Source: Malus domestica (lineage: Eukaryota; Streptophyta; Magnoliopsida; Rosales; Rosaceae). From it: 64,000 bases of DNA. The stretch is taken from contig NC_091670.1 in assembly GCF_042453785.1 (NCBI RefSeq), positions 41,365,501-41,429,500 on the forward strand, given 5' to 3'. Positions within the stretch are counted from its first letter, which is position 1. The number at the start of each line of letters is the position of its first letter. Positions 22,777-32,776 of the stretch are shown here, in pieces. A program made the translations under genes and the position numbers. Below the pieces are notes generated by a model that did no database searches, had not been told where the DNA came from, and saw only the letters and a program-made list of their open reading frames with translations.

Positions 22777-24943
22777 CTATTTAGGATATACTTCGGTGAT
22801 CAGTGAAACCTCATTTTCTGGTGCTTTGACAGAGCTATTCTTGGATCGACTCGACCCGGTTGTCATCACCTCTGAACTATTATTCAATCCCAAAGACATG
22901 TTAGATCCACCGGTACCATGCCTGAAAAATGCTGGTTGTGAGCGTACCGGAAGTGTGACTGAGTAACTGTTAAGCATTAGAACAATGTGGATGCATCTCA
23001 TTATTTCATTTCTTGAACCATTCATCAGTGTGGGATCTATAAGATTTGAGGCTGTCCCTTCCCTCCAACATTTCCATGCCTGCAACGATAGTGAAATTTG
23101 TAGAAATATAATTAGGGAGAAATTATTTTTCTTGGTTGCATTATGCATATAGTTTAAGTACTTATATAGGTTAGAAAATCCTCCTCATTCTCTCCATGAC
23201 GAAAGGAATTACTTTTCTGTTCGCTTACTATCTCCAAAACTAAGACACCAAAACTATAGATATCCAACTTAACATAAAAGTGGCCATGCATCGCATATTC
23301 TGGAGCCACATATCCACTGGATAGCGATAACAAGAATAATGTTGTTTTATCACTAACATATTGGATTATGGATATAGATTAACACAAGTATAATTGATAA
23401 ATGAATTTTATATTATATATTTTACCCTATTCTTCGTATATTTTGGTTAATATTTTGGAAGAATTTTGATACTTTGAATTGTATTTTTAATATAGGACTT
23501 TTGACTTCCTTTGGAGCAAAACGTGGTCAAATGGACGAATGTTGGAGTAATTCCAGTCAGAAGACGTTCGTGAGTCACTTAGCTTGATCGTATCAAAATT
23601 TAGGATTTTTCCACCAAGCGGTTATTTTCTGGTGATAAAATAAAGGAGCGATGTGAGGTGCTGGAAAATGACGTTTATGGGCTTAAATTGTGTTTTTGGA
23701 GCCCAAGATGACCTCAAATATTTTCATGGAATTCTAGAGATGTGTTCGGAACATCCTGATCTTTAAAACAAGCTAACTTGGGCCGGATTTGGAGGAGATC
23801 TGAGGCTAAAACGTGGTTGGACAAGTACTTGGCAGATTCTCCTAGTTTAATTAGGGTTTTATTTTCTAAGATATTTTATTATTTTTCTTAGTTTCCTAGT
23901 TGGAATAAGAAACCAATGTCTTAGGGTTTGTGGAGGGCTGAGAAAATGTATTGCTTGGCCGTCTACAGTTTTTCACTACGCTTATTATTATTCAACTTCA
24001 GAGACAAAGAACTTTGCTAGGGTTCTGGGAGATTTTATACTTTAAGGTGTTTTCATTCATTTTCTTCTTAATAATATTTTCTATGTTTTCAATTATGAAT
24101 ATGCGTAACTAATTCCTCATGCTAGGGCGAAGCCTTGAAACTTAGCATGAATATGTAATTTTTATTTAATTGCTTATGATTGATTGCATGCACACTTTGA
24201 ATTATTGATCACTATTTTTAAACTATCTAATTGTCTTGATGACTGGCCACCATTAGGATATTTAGACAAGTGATTGGATGCAATTCGGTCGGAATATCAC
24301 CGGAGGATTGAGTATTGCTTCTTGTGATTGATAATTGTAATTTCATCTAAGGCGAATATCACGTTCTTAGGGGTTGCATGGTTCTTCAAAAGGTTTTCAT
24401 AAAACTTAGTGAGCCTTGCATGTTCATATTTGATCTGAATATCACAGACGGATTGCATAATAGATATACGTTCTTGCTTGAATATCACAAGGAGAAATAT
24501 ATTAGGAAAACCTAACCTTCGAAGTGGCATGTGTAAATCATAAGTAATTGGTAGAAATTCATAGGATTGCTAGGTGATGGTGGAACCCTAGTGTCTTTAT
24601 AAATTGGTATTTAAAACTCTTTTCTTCAATTATATTAGTTTTTGTTTAAAATTCGTTTTTAATATTACCCAATCTCAAACTCTCTTTTCTCAAGTTTTAA
24701 TTCTAAGTATTTAATTAGGAATTGTTTCTACATAAATTGTCCAAATAGTCCTTGAGGAGAACGACCTTGCATGAGCATCTATACTACAACATCCTTGTAT
24801 TCTTGCAAGTATTTCATGTGATTTTGACCCTATTTGCATAGACGTTAAAAATCCTATCAATAATATAAGCCATTTAGCCTCGTCAAGTACTTACTAGGTC
24901 CCCACAATTCGACTAGTATTGCCTTGTGTTTGATCAACCACAA
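22777..24943 (-). pseudogene. CRK pseudogene (kinase C-terminal exons only), split by a solo LTR
   Basis: Recognisable pieces on the minus strand: the end of exon 5 (24943-24894, [13 protein letters not shown]), exon 6 (23318-23169, [13 protein letters not shown] to EEDFLTY) and exon 7 (about 23080-22777, [17 protein letters not shown] to SLITEVYPK). The exon 6 donor is mutated from GT to AT. Exon 7 lacks about 19 codons, jumping from RCIHI to VLMLNSY where the intact copy has [18 protein letters not shown] between them. Everything upstream of the activation loop is missing. A solo LTR (23395-24859) sits in intron 5. Closest in sequence to the intact gene at 17210-20176. Confidence 0.92.
23390..24864. 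mobile_element. Solo LTR in CRK pseudogene intron 5
   Basis: The LTR runs 23395-24859 (1465 bp), beginning TGATAAATG and ending CCTATCA, with the 5-bp duplication ATAAT on both sides (23390-23394 and 24860-24864). The flanks rejoin to a sequence like intron 5 of the intact CRK. The part near 24750 (TTGAGGAGAACGACCTTGC) recalls Ty3-type LTR ends. No coding. Confidence 0.88.
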
Positions 24944-25931
24944 ACAAACATTTCTTCTACAATTCCAAACCTTCTTACTAAGAAAACCACAAAGAAATTT
25001 GCCAGAAGTCTAGTTTTCCGGTGCTGGAATCTCGACTTAGATTGTTGAATCCTGGTGAAGTAAACGTTCGTAGAACTACAAGCACATAGTAGGGATGAAA
25101 TTATATGTCAAGGAGATTGCGGTACGCAAGCCTCGATCTTCAGTTTGTCTGTTTAATATTATTTCGCTTTGTTCATACTGTTAAATTATTTGTTCACATT
25201 TATTATTTTTTAACATATATAAATTTATGATTGATTATTGATATTTATCAAACGCAAGGTTGCAATACTGGGTGATGCTGTTTGAATTTCGTTTTGTTCA
25301 TACTTTGTTAAATTATTTGTTCGCATTTATTATTTTTTAGCATATATAAATTTATGATTGATTATTGATATTTATCCAACACAAGGTTGCAATATTGGGT
25401 GATGTTGTTCAAATGGACAAGGCCGTCCCTAAGATTTCGGTACAAAAGTGAATTAGAGGCCTTAAAAATTGCGAATTTTTTTATTTTTTCATTTTCAGAT
25501 GTGATTTCCATAAATTGTAATAGCACAAACAGGCAAGCCTCGAATCCATTCATAGGCGGATATAGAGAAGCCTAAATATCACTTGTGCTAATAATTGATT
25601 TTATAATTTTCTACACATATTACTATAATAGATATATGTATGTAAAATTGAAAAAATCAGGGCCCTTCTGATTTGGAGCCTTGTATAGTGGCATCACTTA
25701 CATACCTATAAAGCCGGCCCTGCGACTGGTAACTTAGTTACGCGGGGAAGCCCAACAACTAAAAGAGTCAAGTGCGAATCTGTAGGAGACGATAAATGAA
25801 TTGAAGGTATGTGTGGGTTTTTCTTCAGCTTCTCTTTTATTTTAAGGTATATGAATATGCAGTTCGTGTGAGAAGCTTTGTTCACTTAACTGCTTGAATA
25901 ATTGAGTGGAATGTGGATGCTTTTGTGTAGG
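24944..25931 (+). pseudogene. Duplicated, rearranged bHLH exon 4 fragment with its 3' flank
   Basis: 24945-25256 matches the bHLH 3' flank (5240-5568). It is joined to GGTTGCAATACTGGGTGATG, bases from inside bHLH exon 4 (4161 onward). That chimeric unit of about 128 bp is tandemly duplicated (about 25155-25282 and 25283-25411). Exon 4 resumes at 25723 (GTAACTTAGTTACGCGGGG) and runs through the donor into intron 4, up to 25931, matching 4192-4393. CAG has become TAG within the exon (CTGTAGGAG versus CTGCAGGAG), a stop. A hAT-like MITE interrupts the exon. The order is permuted compared with the parent gene, where exon 4 precedes the flank. Confidence 0.88.
25410..25730. mobile_element. hAT-like MITE inside the duplicated bHLH exon
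   Basis: The element is about 25418-25722. Its ends, CAAGGCCGTCC and (reverse complement) CAGGGCCGGC, are imperfect inverted repeats of hAT type. The parent exon shows the empty site. The 8-bp flanks CAAATGGA and CGACTGGT agree at only five positions, so the duplication has decayed or my limits are slightly off. Confidence 0.65.
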
Positions 25932-25957
25932 TAAAAATGGCGTCAAACGAGTGTAAG

Positions 25958-26395
25958 TTTTGAAGAAAGTTGAGGTTGCATTATAAAACTAATTGACAAT
26001 ATGAGGAGTAGCCCAATTTTTTATAAGACCTTGCATAGTTTGGTTCTTCACCGATGTGAGACTTTGTCCTCACATTCTCACAAGTCTCCTTAAATGCGGC
26101 GAATTTTTAAGCCCAACATGTGGACAACACAAATGGGATGACATGGAGCACTTGTGGCTATTGGATTTTTAAGCCTAACATGTGGGCAACACAAATGAGA
26201 TGACGTGGAGCACTTGTGGCCATTGGGCTTCACATGTGGACAACCTGCTCTGATACCATAAAGAAAGTTGAGGTTCCACCATAAACTAATTGGCAATATA
26301 CGGAATAGCTCAACCTCTTATAAGTCCTTGCATAGTTTGGTCCCTCACTGATGTGGGACATTATCCTCACATCCTCACAAGTTTACCTTACACTG
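25958..26395 (-). mobile_element. TRIM element with two short LTRs, minus strand
   Basis: Two similar LTRs of about 120 bp (about 25958-26092 and 26268-26395) share AAAGTTGAGGTT, CTAATTGRCAATAT and CTTGCATAGTTTGGT. Beside the right one is CTGCTCTGATACCA, the reverse complement of the initiator-Met primer-binding site TGGTATCAGAGC. The roughly 175 bp between them holds two copies of GACAACACAAATGRGATGAC and no coding. Related copies: 26940-27095, 43600-43945 and 61280-61550. Confidence 0.85.
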
Positions 26396-26939
26396 CCGGT
26401 CCTAAGCTCAAATAAAGGAGGCCAAGGAGGCGGTTAATTAAATAGTCGATAGCCGGCACTCCATTTTTCACATTGAATCTCTATTACAAAGTCTAATATA
26501 CTTATAACACGTAAATTAGTAATATCAAATAATGATGCGAGTCCCACTAAAAAAATTTTAGGCAGTGCTTCTCTGCCTGTACAGTTTAATGTTCAACATT
26601 GCTAATCAATGGTGCTACATATTCTTTGTTGGAAATTCGAGTCCGCGACCAGAAAGTCACTCGAAAGTGGGTTTTGTGTTAGCTTTCCTTCGTCTCGGCC
26701 TAATTGGGTGCTGCTCAAATTAAACGTGTAGGAAATATAGAGAAGACCTTGACTCCATCTTTGGTCCCCATTCTAGATGGTTGCTTGACAATTTTGTTAT
26801 TGGTTTTGTTTGTGGCTAGAGAAGTATAGACAAAAGGGGAGTAGCAAAAGTCAGGGAACTTTTGTTTTGCTTGTTTCTCCCCCTTCATTCTTTGGCACTA
26901 ATATTTCAAGGAGAAGAACTTACAAGGCTTTAGTGATCT
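26396..26939. other. Region without a recognised gene
   Basis: No coding similarity or defined repeat seen. Confidence 0.5.
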
Positions 26940-27095
26940 TCTTGTTGAGAGTATGAACCTTATATTAGAAAAATAAGAGACTTCACATATGCTTATAAGC
27001 AATTGGGTTATTCGTCATATGCCAATTGGTTTTATAGTATAACCTCAAATTTCTTTATGATATTAGAGTAGGATGCCCCGCGTACAGCCACATGT
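26940..27095 (+). repeat. Decayed TRIM LTR and primer-binding site
   Basis: GCCAATTGGTTTTATAGTATAACCTCAAATTTCTTTA is the LTR end of the same TRIM family, here on the plus strand. It is followed by TGATATTAGAGTAGGATGCC, a mutated TGGTATCAGAGCAGGTTGTCC. Confidence 0.65.
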
Positions 27096-27119
27096 GGTCC
27101 ATGTCATCCTGTTAGTGCT

Positions 27120-27720
27120 ATCCATGTATATATATATATATATGCATTTATATACCTAAGTTCCCGAACTCAAGAATTTGCCTTTTACGGACGGTCCAAA
27201 CAAAATTTCTTTTTTAGCATCGTCACGTATACAGTTCTAATATACCTAGCTAGTCAATTAGTATTTTTTTTAGTACATCGATATTTTTTACATTAATGGG
27301 AGAGGGAGTTCGGCTAAGGCACACAATTGGCAGTCTAATTTGGTACCGAATTCCTCACCCATGAGATTTAAACCTAAGATCTCTTACTTCCAAGTAAAAA
27401 AGAACACCACCAAATCGTAGTACTGAGTGACTCATCAATTAGTATTTTACCAACAGGAAAAAAGAAAACTAAGCTCTCGTCTAGTGCTGCTTCGAAAATT
27501 CTTTCACTCCAACATTATCCATTTTGTATGCATACAATCTAATTAAACTTATCACCTCGGTTAAATAGTATAAATCAGAAAGCTGGATGCTCTTTTTTCT
27601 AAACAAAAGCAATAAAGTCCGAGCCACTTGTGTGACAGATCTCATATTTACTGATTGTAAGTTATAGTATACAGAAAGTTGAGAATAAGTAACTGGACTA
27701 CTCTTTATATTACTAATTAA
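27120..27720. repeat. Segmental duplication paralogous to 61620-61945
   Basis: Long shared blocks include GCATTTATATACC, ACGGACGGTCCAAACA, GTATACAGTTCTA and AGAAAGCTGGATGCTC. The only large difference is a SINE present here and absent from the 61.7 kb copy. The preceding TRIM LTR is also shared, so the TRIM predates the duplication. Confidence 0.88.
27254..27448 (-). mobile_element. tRNA-derived SINE with 14-bp target-site duplication
   Basis: The insert is 27268-27434, flanked by perfect copies of TCAATTAGTATTTT (27254-27267 and 27435-27448). On the minus strand it reads AAGAGATCTTAGGTTTAAATCTC, a decayed polymerase III B box, then GCCTTAGCCGAACTCCCTCTCC, and ends in a short A tail. The paralogous site near 61735 has a single copy of the target and no insert. 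Confidence 0.88.
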
Positions 27721-28045
27721 TTTTATAGTAGAATTTCAACTTTTTTCATACTATTTCTTCACAGATTTTTCATTGACCGGTGTAGAAAAAAAATTGCAGG
27801 CACTGATTGAGATATATATGTTATGCATGAACATGAGAACAATTGATTCCATTAGCAAAGATATATATATATTTTTTCCAATGATGATAAAGTAAATGAA
27901 AGTCTCCGATTGATATAGATGTAGTGACAGTACATTAATCACAAGTAGCGAACGAGGAGATGGGCGTGGAAGTCGTTTTGATAATTGAATATCTTCTCTT
28001 AATTATAATTTATAACTAAATGGAGCTCACACATGAAGATGACGA
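27721..28045. other. AT-rich region, no gene
   Basis: No coding similarity or defined repeat seen apart from short TA runs. Confidence 0.5.
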
Positions 28046-28262
28046 CTTGTTTGAATGTACTTTTAGAATGACTAAAAATGTTTTTAAAGAAAATGTTTTT
28101 AGGTTCCAAAAGCACTTAAAGTGCTTTCTACAGTTATGTGCTTCTTCCCGGAAGCACTTTAAGTGATTATCTAGGATTTACTAGCATTTTTACTAAGGAT
28201 TGTTTTCAAAAATATTTTTACCAAAAGTGCTTTCAGTTATTTTAAAAACACATCCAAACAAG
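28046..28262. mobile_element. MITE, same family as 2113-2306
   Basis: The ends CTTGTTTGAATGTAC and (reverse complement) CTTGTTTGGATGTG are inverted repeats extending about 30 bp with mismatches. The centre carries CAAAAGCACTTAAAGTGC and its complement. No clear target duplication. Confidence 0.7.
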
Positions 28263-28356
28263 CTTGATTTATTACAGTAACAAAAAACAATCATGTTCCT
28301 CCTAAAAATTTTGACAGAGTATTGCTTATTAATGAATACAAATTGAGTAGACTAAA

Positions 28357-29060
28357 GTAAGCCCCAATCTTTTTTTTTTTTTGGTAGAATGGGAATTATA
28401 TTACCTAGGCTAAGAAGCCAAACATACATAAAAAGCCTACCACGAGGCAAGCAAACAAAACAACAAAAGCGAAACCAGATAGCAGAGGGAGTTACAAGGA
28501 AGACATCATAGCCACGCTAATCCGTCACCCACTCCACTGCTTATATTCCTTCACGGAGGACAGGGTAAACCATCATTTTGAAGCATAAAAACTAACGAAG
28601 ATGGGGGTCGATTGACCCAAGAAACCTCGCACACCTCTGCGCACCTCTGTGACGCCAAGAAGTCCACCAACATGTTGGCTGATCTTGGAATCCAAGACCA
28701 GAGACAATCTTGAAAAGACTCCCCTAACCGTTTAGCATGCAGTAAAGCAAGGTAAGCCTCCCAGCTGCCATTCTCAATCGAATTCGACAGAGAAGTAATA
28801 GAGTTGTGAGAATCATATTCAACAACAACCTGTGTAAGTCTCAAAACAAGTCCACATTCACATCGTTTGAGGATTGCAACGGCTTCAGCAACACCCACCG
28901 ATGGAGCGCGAATAGCATGCCTTCTTGCAGCGACAAAAGAACCCTCAACATCCTTAATGAGAATCCCCACAAAACTGTAACATGTCCGAACTGACCAACT
29001 AGCATCAACATTTACTTTTAAATAGGGCACGGTAGAGAACCATGTAAGCCCCAATCTTTT
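28357..29060 (-). mobile_element. 5'-truncated LINE insertion with RNase H-like domain
   Basis: The insert 28374-29043 is flanked by a perfect 17-bp duplication, GTAAGCCCCAATCTTTT (28357-28373 and 29044-29060), and has an A tail on the minus strand at 28374-28382. The minus-strand frame from the insert edge to 28551 (about 165 codons) encodes a plant LINE-type RNase H (RVT_3): VNVDASW with the first Asp, AEAVA with the Glu, VEYDSH with the second Asp, and RSANMLVDFLAS near the end, where the last catalytic residue of the usual motif seems preserved as Asp. The frame is still open, suggesting a recent L1-type insertion. It is not a host gene. Confidence 0.92.
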
Positions 29061-29316
29061 GTCCTACAAGAAACCTAATTCTTGACTTACAAGAAAAACC
29101 ATAAGATAATAATAAGCAAGAAAACTCATTTTCAACGAGGTAACCAAATTATTCGAAATTGTTATATTAATTTAAGGGAGGGAAAGTTTCGAACTCAATA
29201 CACACAGGTAGACAACCAACACATTATCCACTATCTTCACATCACATCGCTTAGGTAGTTTGATCATCCCCACTTACGCTTTCAGCGTCTACTTCGCTGA
29301 AGATATGTGATCGCCT
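29061..29316. other. Spacer between LINE and copia remnant
   Basis: No coding similarity seen. Confidence 0.5.
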
Positions 29317-29962
29317 TGTTGTGCCTTGACCCATTCGTTAGTGCGGAAACGAGATTCAAATTACAACCTCACCAAATCACACTCAGTTGAACAGAATAAA
29401 ATACAAGAAATAAAGACACTGAGAAATTTACGATGTTCGGCTAAAACATGCCTACGTCCCTGGAGAGATATTGCTCTTCACTATGAGAATAACAGTACAA
29501 GTACACGTAAGTTAAATCAACATAATTCAATCCTAATCCCTTGCACACCCACTCTAGAATTTTCTCAAGAGCCTCACTCTACCCCAAGAGTTATTTCACT
29601 AGAATACTTTTCACTCTAGCTCTTTTGATTTTCTCTCAACCCATGTTCAACCTTTCCTATGGAAGAGCCGAATGCTCTCTCCACCTTGGATGCTTTTCTG
29701 GTGCTTACCTTCCCGCTTTCTAAGCATACTAAATGCACAAATATTGCATCTAGTTATAGGCATACACTAGCAACTATGCCAACAACCAAGACAAAAAAGT
29801 CTTAATTTCACATGACATAATCATCACCTAGCCTACCTAGCATGCACCAAAGTCTATACCTAGTCTATAAAGTACAACTTTGCTTGTGGCAGTCACCATG
29901 TCTTCAATTGTTGTCAACACATGACTCATAATTACTCACAAATGTATGAGCCAAACACAACA
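29317..29962 (-). repeat. Left (3') LTR of copia remnant
   Basis: It aligns with 34864-35272 over its first 410 bp with few changes (for example GTTAGTGCGGAAACGAGATT in both). The last 240 bp have no partner because the right LTR is truncated. Confidence 0.88.
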
Positions 29963-30219
29963 ATCTCCACATTGGCGAATACACCATGCAAAAATCCTTG
30001 CACCCATCACCAAAGCCCATTGGCCTTAGGTACCAGCATAAACACCCTGAATCCACCTCGTTGGTCCTGTTCCAATTCAGTCACTGCTAATGCATGTGCA
30101 GCTGCTGCAAGCTAAAAATCACCATTTAGCTTCAGACAGGATCTCGACACATCCTCGTCTCCTCCAGCAGGTTTTCCTCCTCTTCATTGTCTGCAACCTG
30201 GAAACTTGTCAATGCACCC

Positions 30220-30592
30220 TGTTTGTACCATACTTAGGGCCTCCGTATTTAAATCTCGTATAAATACTCGGGGGACTCAAATGTAATTATGTAATAAAGG
30301 AATGGGCAAATATGTAATAAGTGAGGAGCCTTTATTTTATAAAAGGACTCCTCACTCTTCTCATTAGGGGAGGCCAATTTCTTAGGCCATAGGAGAGAGC
30401 TCTCTCACCCTCAGAAGCTCTCTTCCTCACATACAAAGCCACAAGGCTCACAAACAGAGAAATACAATATCAGTGTGGACGTAGCCCAAACATTGGAGTG
30501 AACCAAGATACATCTTGCGTTTTTTTACTTTCTTGCAAATTCACGGTCAGATTTACGTTGTTCCAAGACCCCTCCGGTTTTGTGCATCAACA
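30220..30592 (+). repeat. 5' LTR of element B
   Basis: 373 bp, TG...CA, nearly the same as 33468-33838. It contains TTTTATAAAAGGACTCC, which may be the TATA region. Confidence 0.92.
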
Positions 30593-31137
30593 TTTGGCGC
30601 CGTCTGTGGGAATCGACACAAAAAATCATGTCGATTCTCTTTCATTTTTTTTCATCTCACCACCGTGGATTTGCAAAAACCCAAACCCAAAGCACAAACA
30701 TCTTAACACTCTTAACAAGACACATCATCCCAGCCAATCAAATGACTCCCCTCTTTCCTCTGTGTCATGAGAAGCCTCACTAAACGCGTGACAGAAGAGA
30801 GAGAGAGAGGTCGGGCGAAAAAGATGGGTCGCAGCTCCACATTTCAGTCTATAGGTCGTACCGACGTTGCTTCTTCTTGGTCATCTGGTTGCCGAAGTCT
30901 CAGCAGGTGATGCTCTGTTTCTCGGTCATCTGGTTGCCAAATTCTAGGAAGTCGTCTGCACCGAAGCACGGCATCGACGCCACCCGCTGATACCAAGGCG
31001 ACAACAGCTGAGGACTCGTCAGATCAGGGCCCTACGACCAGACTTTTTGATGGATCTCGAGCCAAGAACTATGGATAGCGTCAGATCAGGGCTCTACGAC
31101 GCTCCCTTCATAACTCGCCCCGCCGCTGTGAAATCAA

Positions 31138-31590
31138 ATATGCTGGGTCTACTGCCCCTGCTGCAAAGGCACAGGTTGCAGAATGGCCACCAATTCGTTC
31201 CTTCCAAAAAAAATTCAATGGTTTCCGTTCCTTCGAAAAATGATGATGATACTGAAGGCAAGATGGGAGCATGGTGTCTATATGTTAAGGTCAGCATGGA
31301 TGGTGCACCGTACTTGAGGAAAGTTGATCTGAAAACCTACGGTAGCTATCTGGAGTTATCTCTAGCTATGGAAAAGATGTTCAGCTGCTTTACAATCGGC
31401 CATTGTGGCTCACATGGAGATTCGAGAGACGGATTGAGCGAGAGTCGATTGGATCTTCCACATGGTGCTGAATATGTCCTCACCTATGAAGACAAAGATG
31501 GCGATTGGATGCTAGTTGGTGATGTTCCCAGGGAAATGTTTACCGACTCATGTAAGAGGATGAGGATCAACTTGGCACGATGACAGCGCA
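31138..31590 (+). pseudogene. Aux/IAA-like: Captured Aux/IAA auxin-repressor fragment inside element B
   Basis: 31160-31230 encodes [15 protein letters not shown], the domain II degron region; family members read AAKAQVVGWPPVRSF. A frame change near 31225 moves to the frame that encodes the PB1 domain (domains III and IV) to the stop at 31581: [41 protein letters not shown], then [19 protein letters not shown] and DSCKRMRI. The PB1 acidic D-K-D-G-D motif and the basic-face lysine remain. Canonical DVPWEMF has become DVPREMF. Domain I (the LxLxL repressor motif) is not seen, and the usual introns between domains are absent, consistent with capture from a spliced transcript. Broken frame, so treated as pseudogene. 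Confidence 0.92.
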
Positions 31591-31745
31591 GAAGATGCCC
31601 ACCAACTTTCATCATGCATGTTCCCCTGAAAAAACTACAGGAAAATGAGCAATTAATGCACAGCAGCCCAAGCTCTTTATTGATTAAGGGAATCAACTTG
31701 GCATGATGACATCGCAAAAGATGCCTACAAACTTTCATCATGCGG
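31557..31745 (+). repeat. Direct repeat of the Aux/IAA 3' end
   Basis: 31564-31616 (ATCAACTTGGCACGATGACA to CAACTTTCATCATGC) recurs, slightly changed, at 31691-31743. The duplication arose after capture. Confidence 0.8.
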
Positions 31746-31940
31746 TGGTGATGAAAGCAAAAGCAGAAAGCAAAAGAAGATAAAAAGAAGTAGACATAAT
31801 TGCGGTGGTGATGGCATGCATAAAAAGGAATTATGGGCGTGACCCATTGAGCAGATGATCGATTTTATTTTCGAATGATGTAATTTATTTTTCTTATCTT
31901 TTGGAGACATCTGTATAAACCCCATCAGAGGGTTAAAAAA

Positions 31941-32363
31941 AAAAGTACGTCCAGTACTCCAAAATTATTCGGCAACCTGCCGCTATTACCACCCACTAGG
32001 TGATCAAAAGTACGTCCAGTACTCCTAAAATTATTCGGCAGCCTGCCGCTCTTATCACCAACCAGGTGATCAAAAGTACGTCCAGTACTACAAAAAATTA
32101 TTCGGCAGCCTGCCTCTATTATCACCAACCAGGTGACTAAAAGTACGTCCAGTACTACAAAAAATTATTCGGCAGCCTGCCGCTATTACCACCAACCAGG
32201 TGATCAAAAGTACGCCCAGTACTCCAAAATTATTCGGCAGCCTGCCGCTATTACCACCAACCAGGTGATCAAAAGTACGCCCAGTACTCCAAAATTATTC
32301 GGCAGCCTGCCGCTATTATCACTAACCAGGTGATCAAAAGTACGTCCAGTACTCCAAAATTAT
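31941..32363 (+). repeat. Tandem array, 65-67 bp unit, about 6.4 copies
   Basis: Each unit begins AAAAGTACGTCCAGTACT, continues AAATTATTCGGCAGCCTGCC and ends CACCAACCAGGTGATC. Unit starts are at about 31943, 32008, 32074, 32141, 32208, 32273 and 32338. The repeats are contiguous, without spacers, and lie within element B. Confidence 0.93.
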
Positions 32364-32522
32364 ACATGAGCATTACTCATGTCAATCATACATAAACATT
32401 CATGAGCATCACTCATGTCAACCATACATAAACATTCATGAACATCATTCATGAGCATATCACTCATGTCAACATTCATGAGCATCACTCATATAAACAT
32501 TCATGAACATCACTCATGTCAA
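32364..32522 (+). repeat. Short repeats of CATGAGCATCACTCATGTCAA type
   Basis: About six diverged units of 20-40 bp with the core CATGARCATCAYTCATG, which is itself partly palindromic. Confidence 0.8.
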
Positions 32523-32740
32523 TCAACTTCAAAAACTTCATTTACAGAGCTCCAGCTTCAAAGCTTCATTTACAGAGCTTCAAAAACTTCATTTACAGAG
32601 CTCTAGCTTCAAAAGCTTCATTTACAGAGCTCCAGCTTCAAAGCTTCATTTACAGAGCTCCAGCTTCAAAGCTTCATTTACAGAGCTCCAGCTTCAAAGC
32701 TTCACTTTCAAAGCTTCACCTACAAAGCTTCAGTGCATGG
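32523..32740 (+). repeat. Tandem array, about 28-33 bp unit (TTCATTTACAGAGCTCCAGC)
   Basis: About seven units with the core AGCTTCATTTACAGAGCTCC. AGCTT and GAGCTC sites recur in every unit. Non-coding, although it is open in two frames by chance of its composition. Confidence 0.9.
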
Positions 32741-32776
32741 TATACAAAGACCGTCTCCGAACAACCGCCACTTCAG

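Noticed and set aside
28551..29054. RNase H-like open frame as a host gene
   Set aside because: It lies fully inside an A-tailed insert with a 17-bp target duplication, so it is the end of a LINE.
31941..32363. Regular 65-67 bp repeats that at first look like a CRISPR-type array
   Set aside because: The whole unit repeats with no unique spacers, in a plant LTR element; it is an ordinary tandem repeat.
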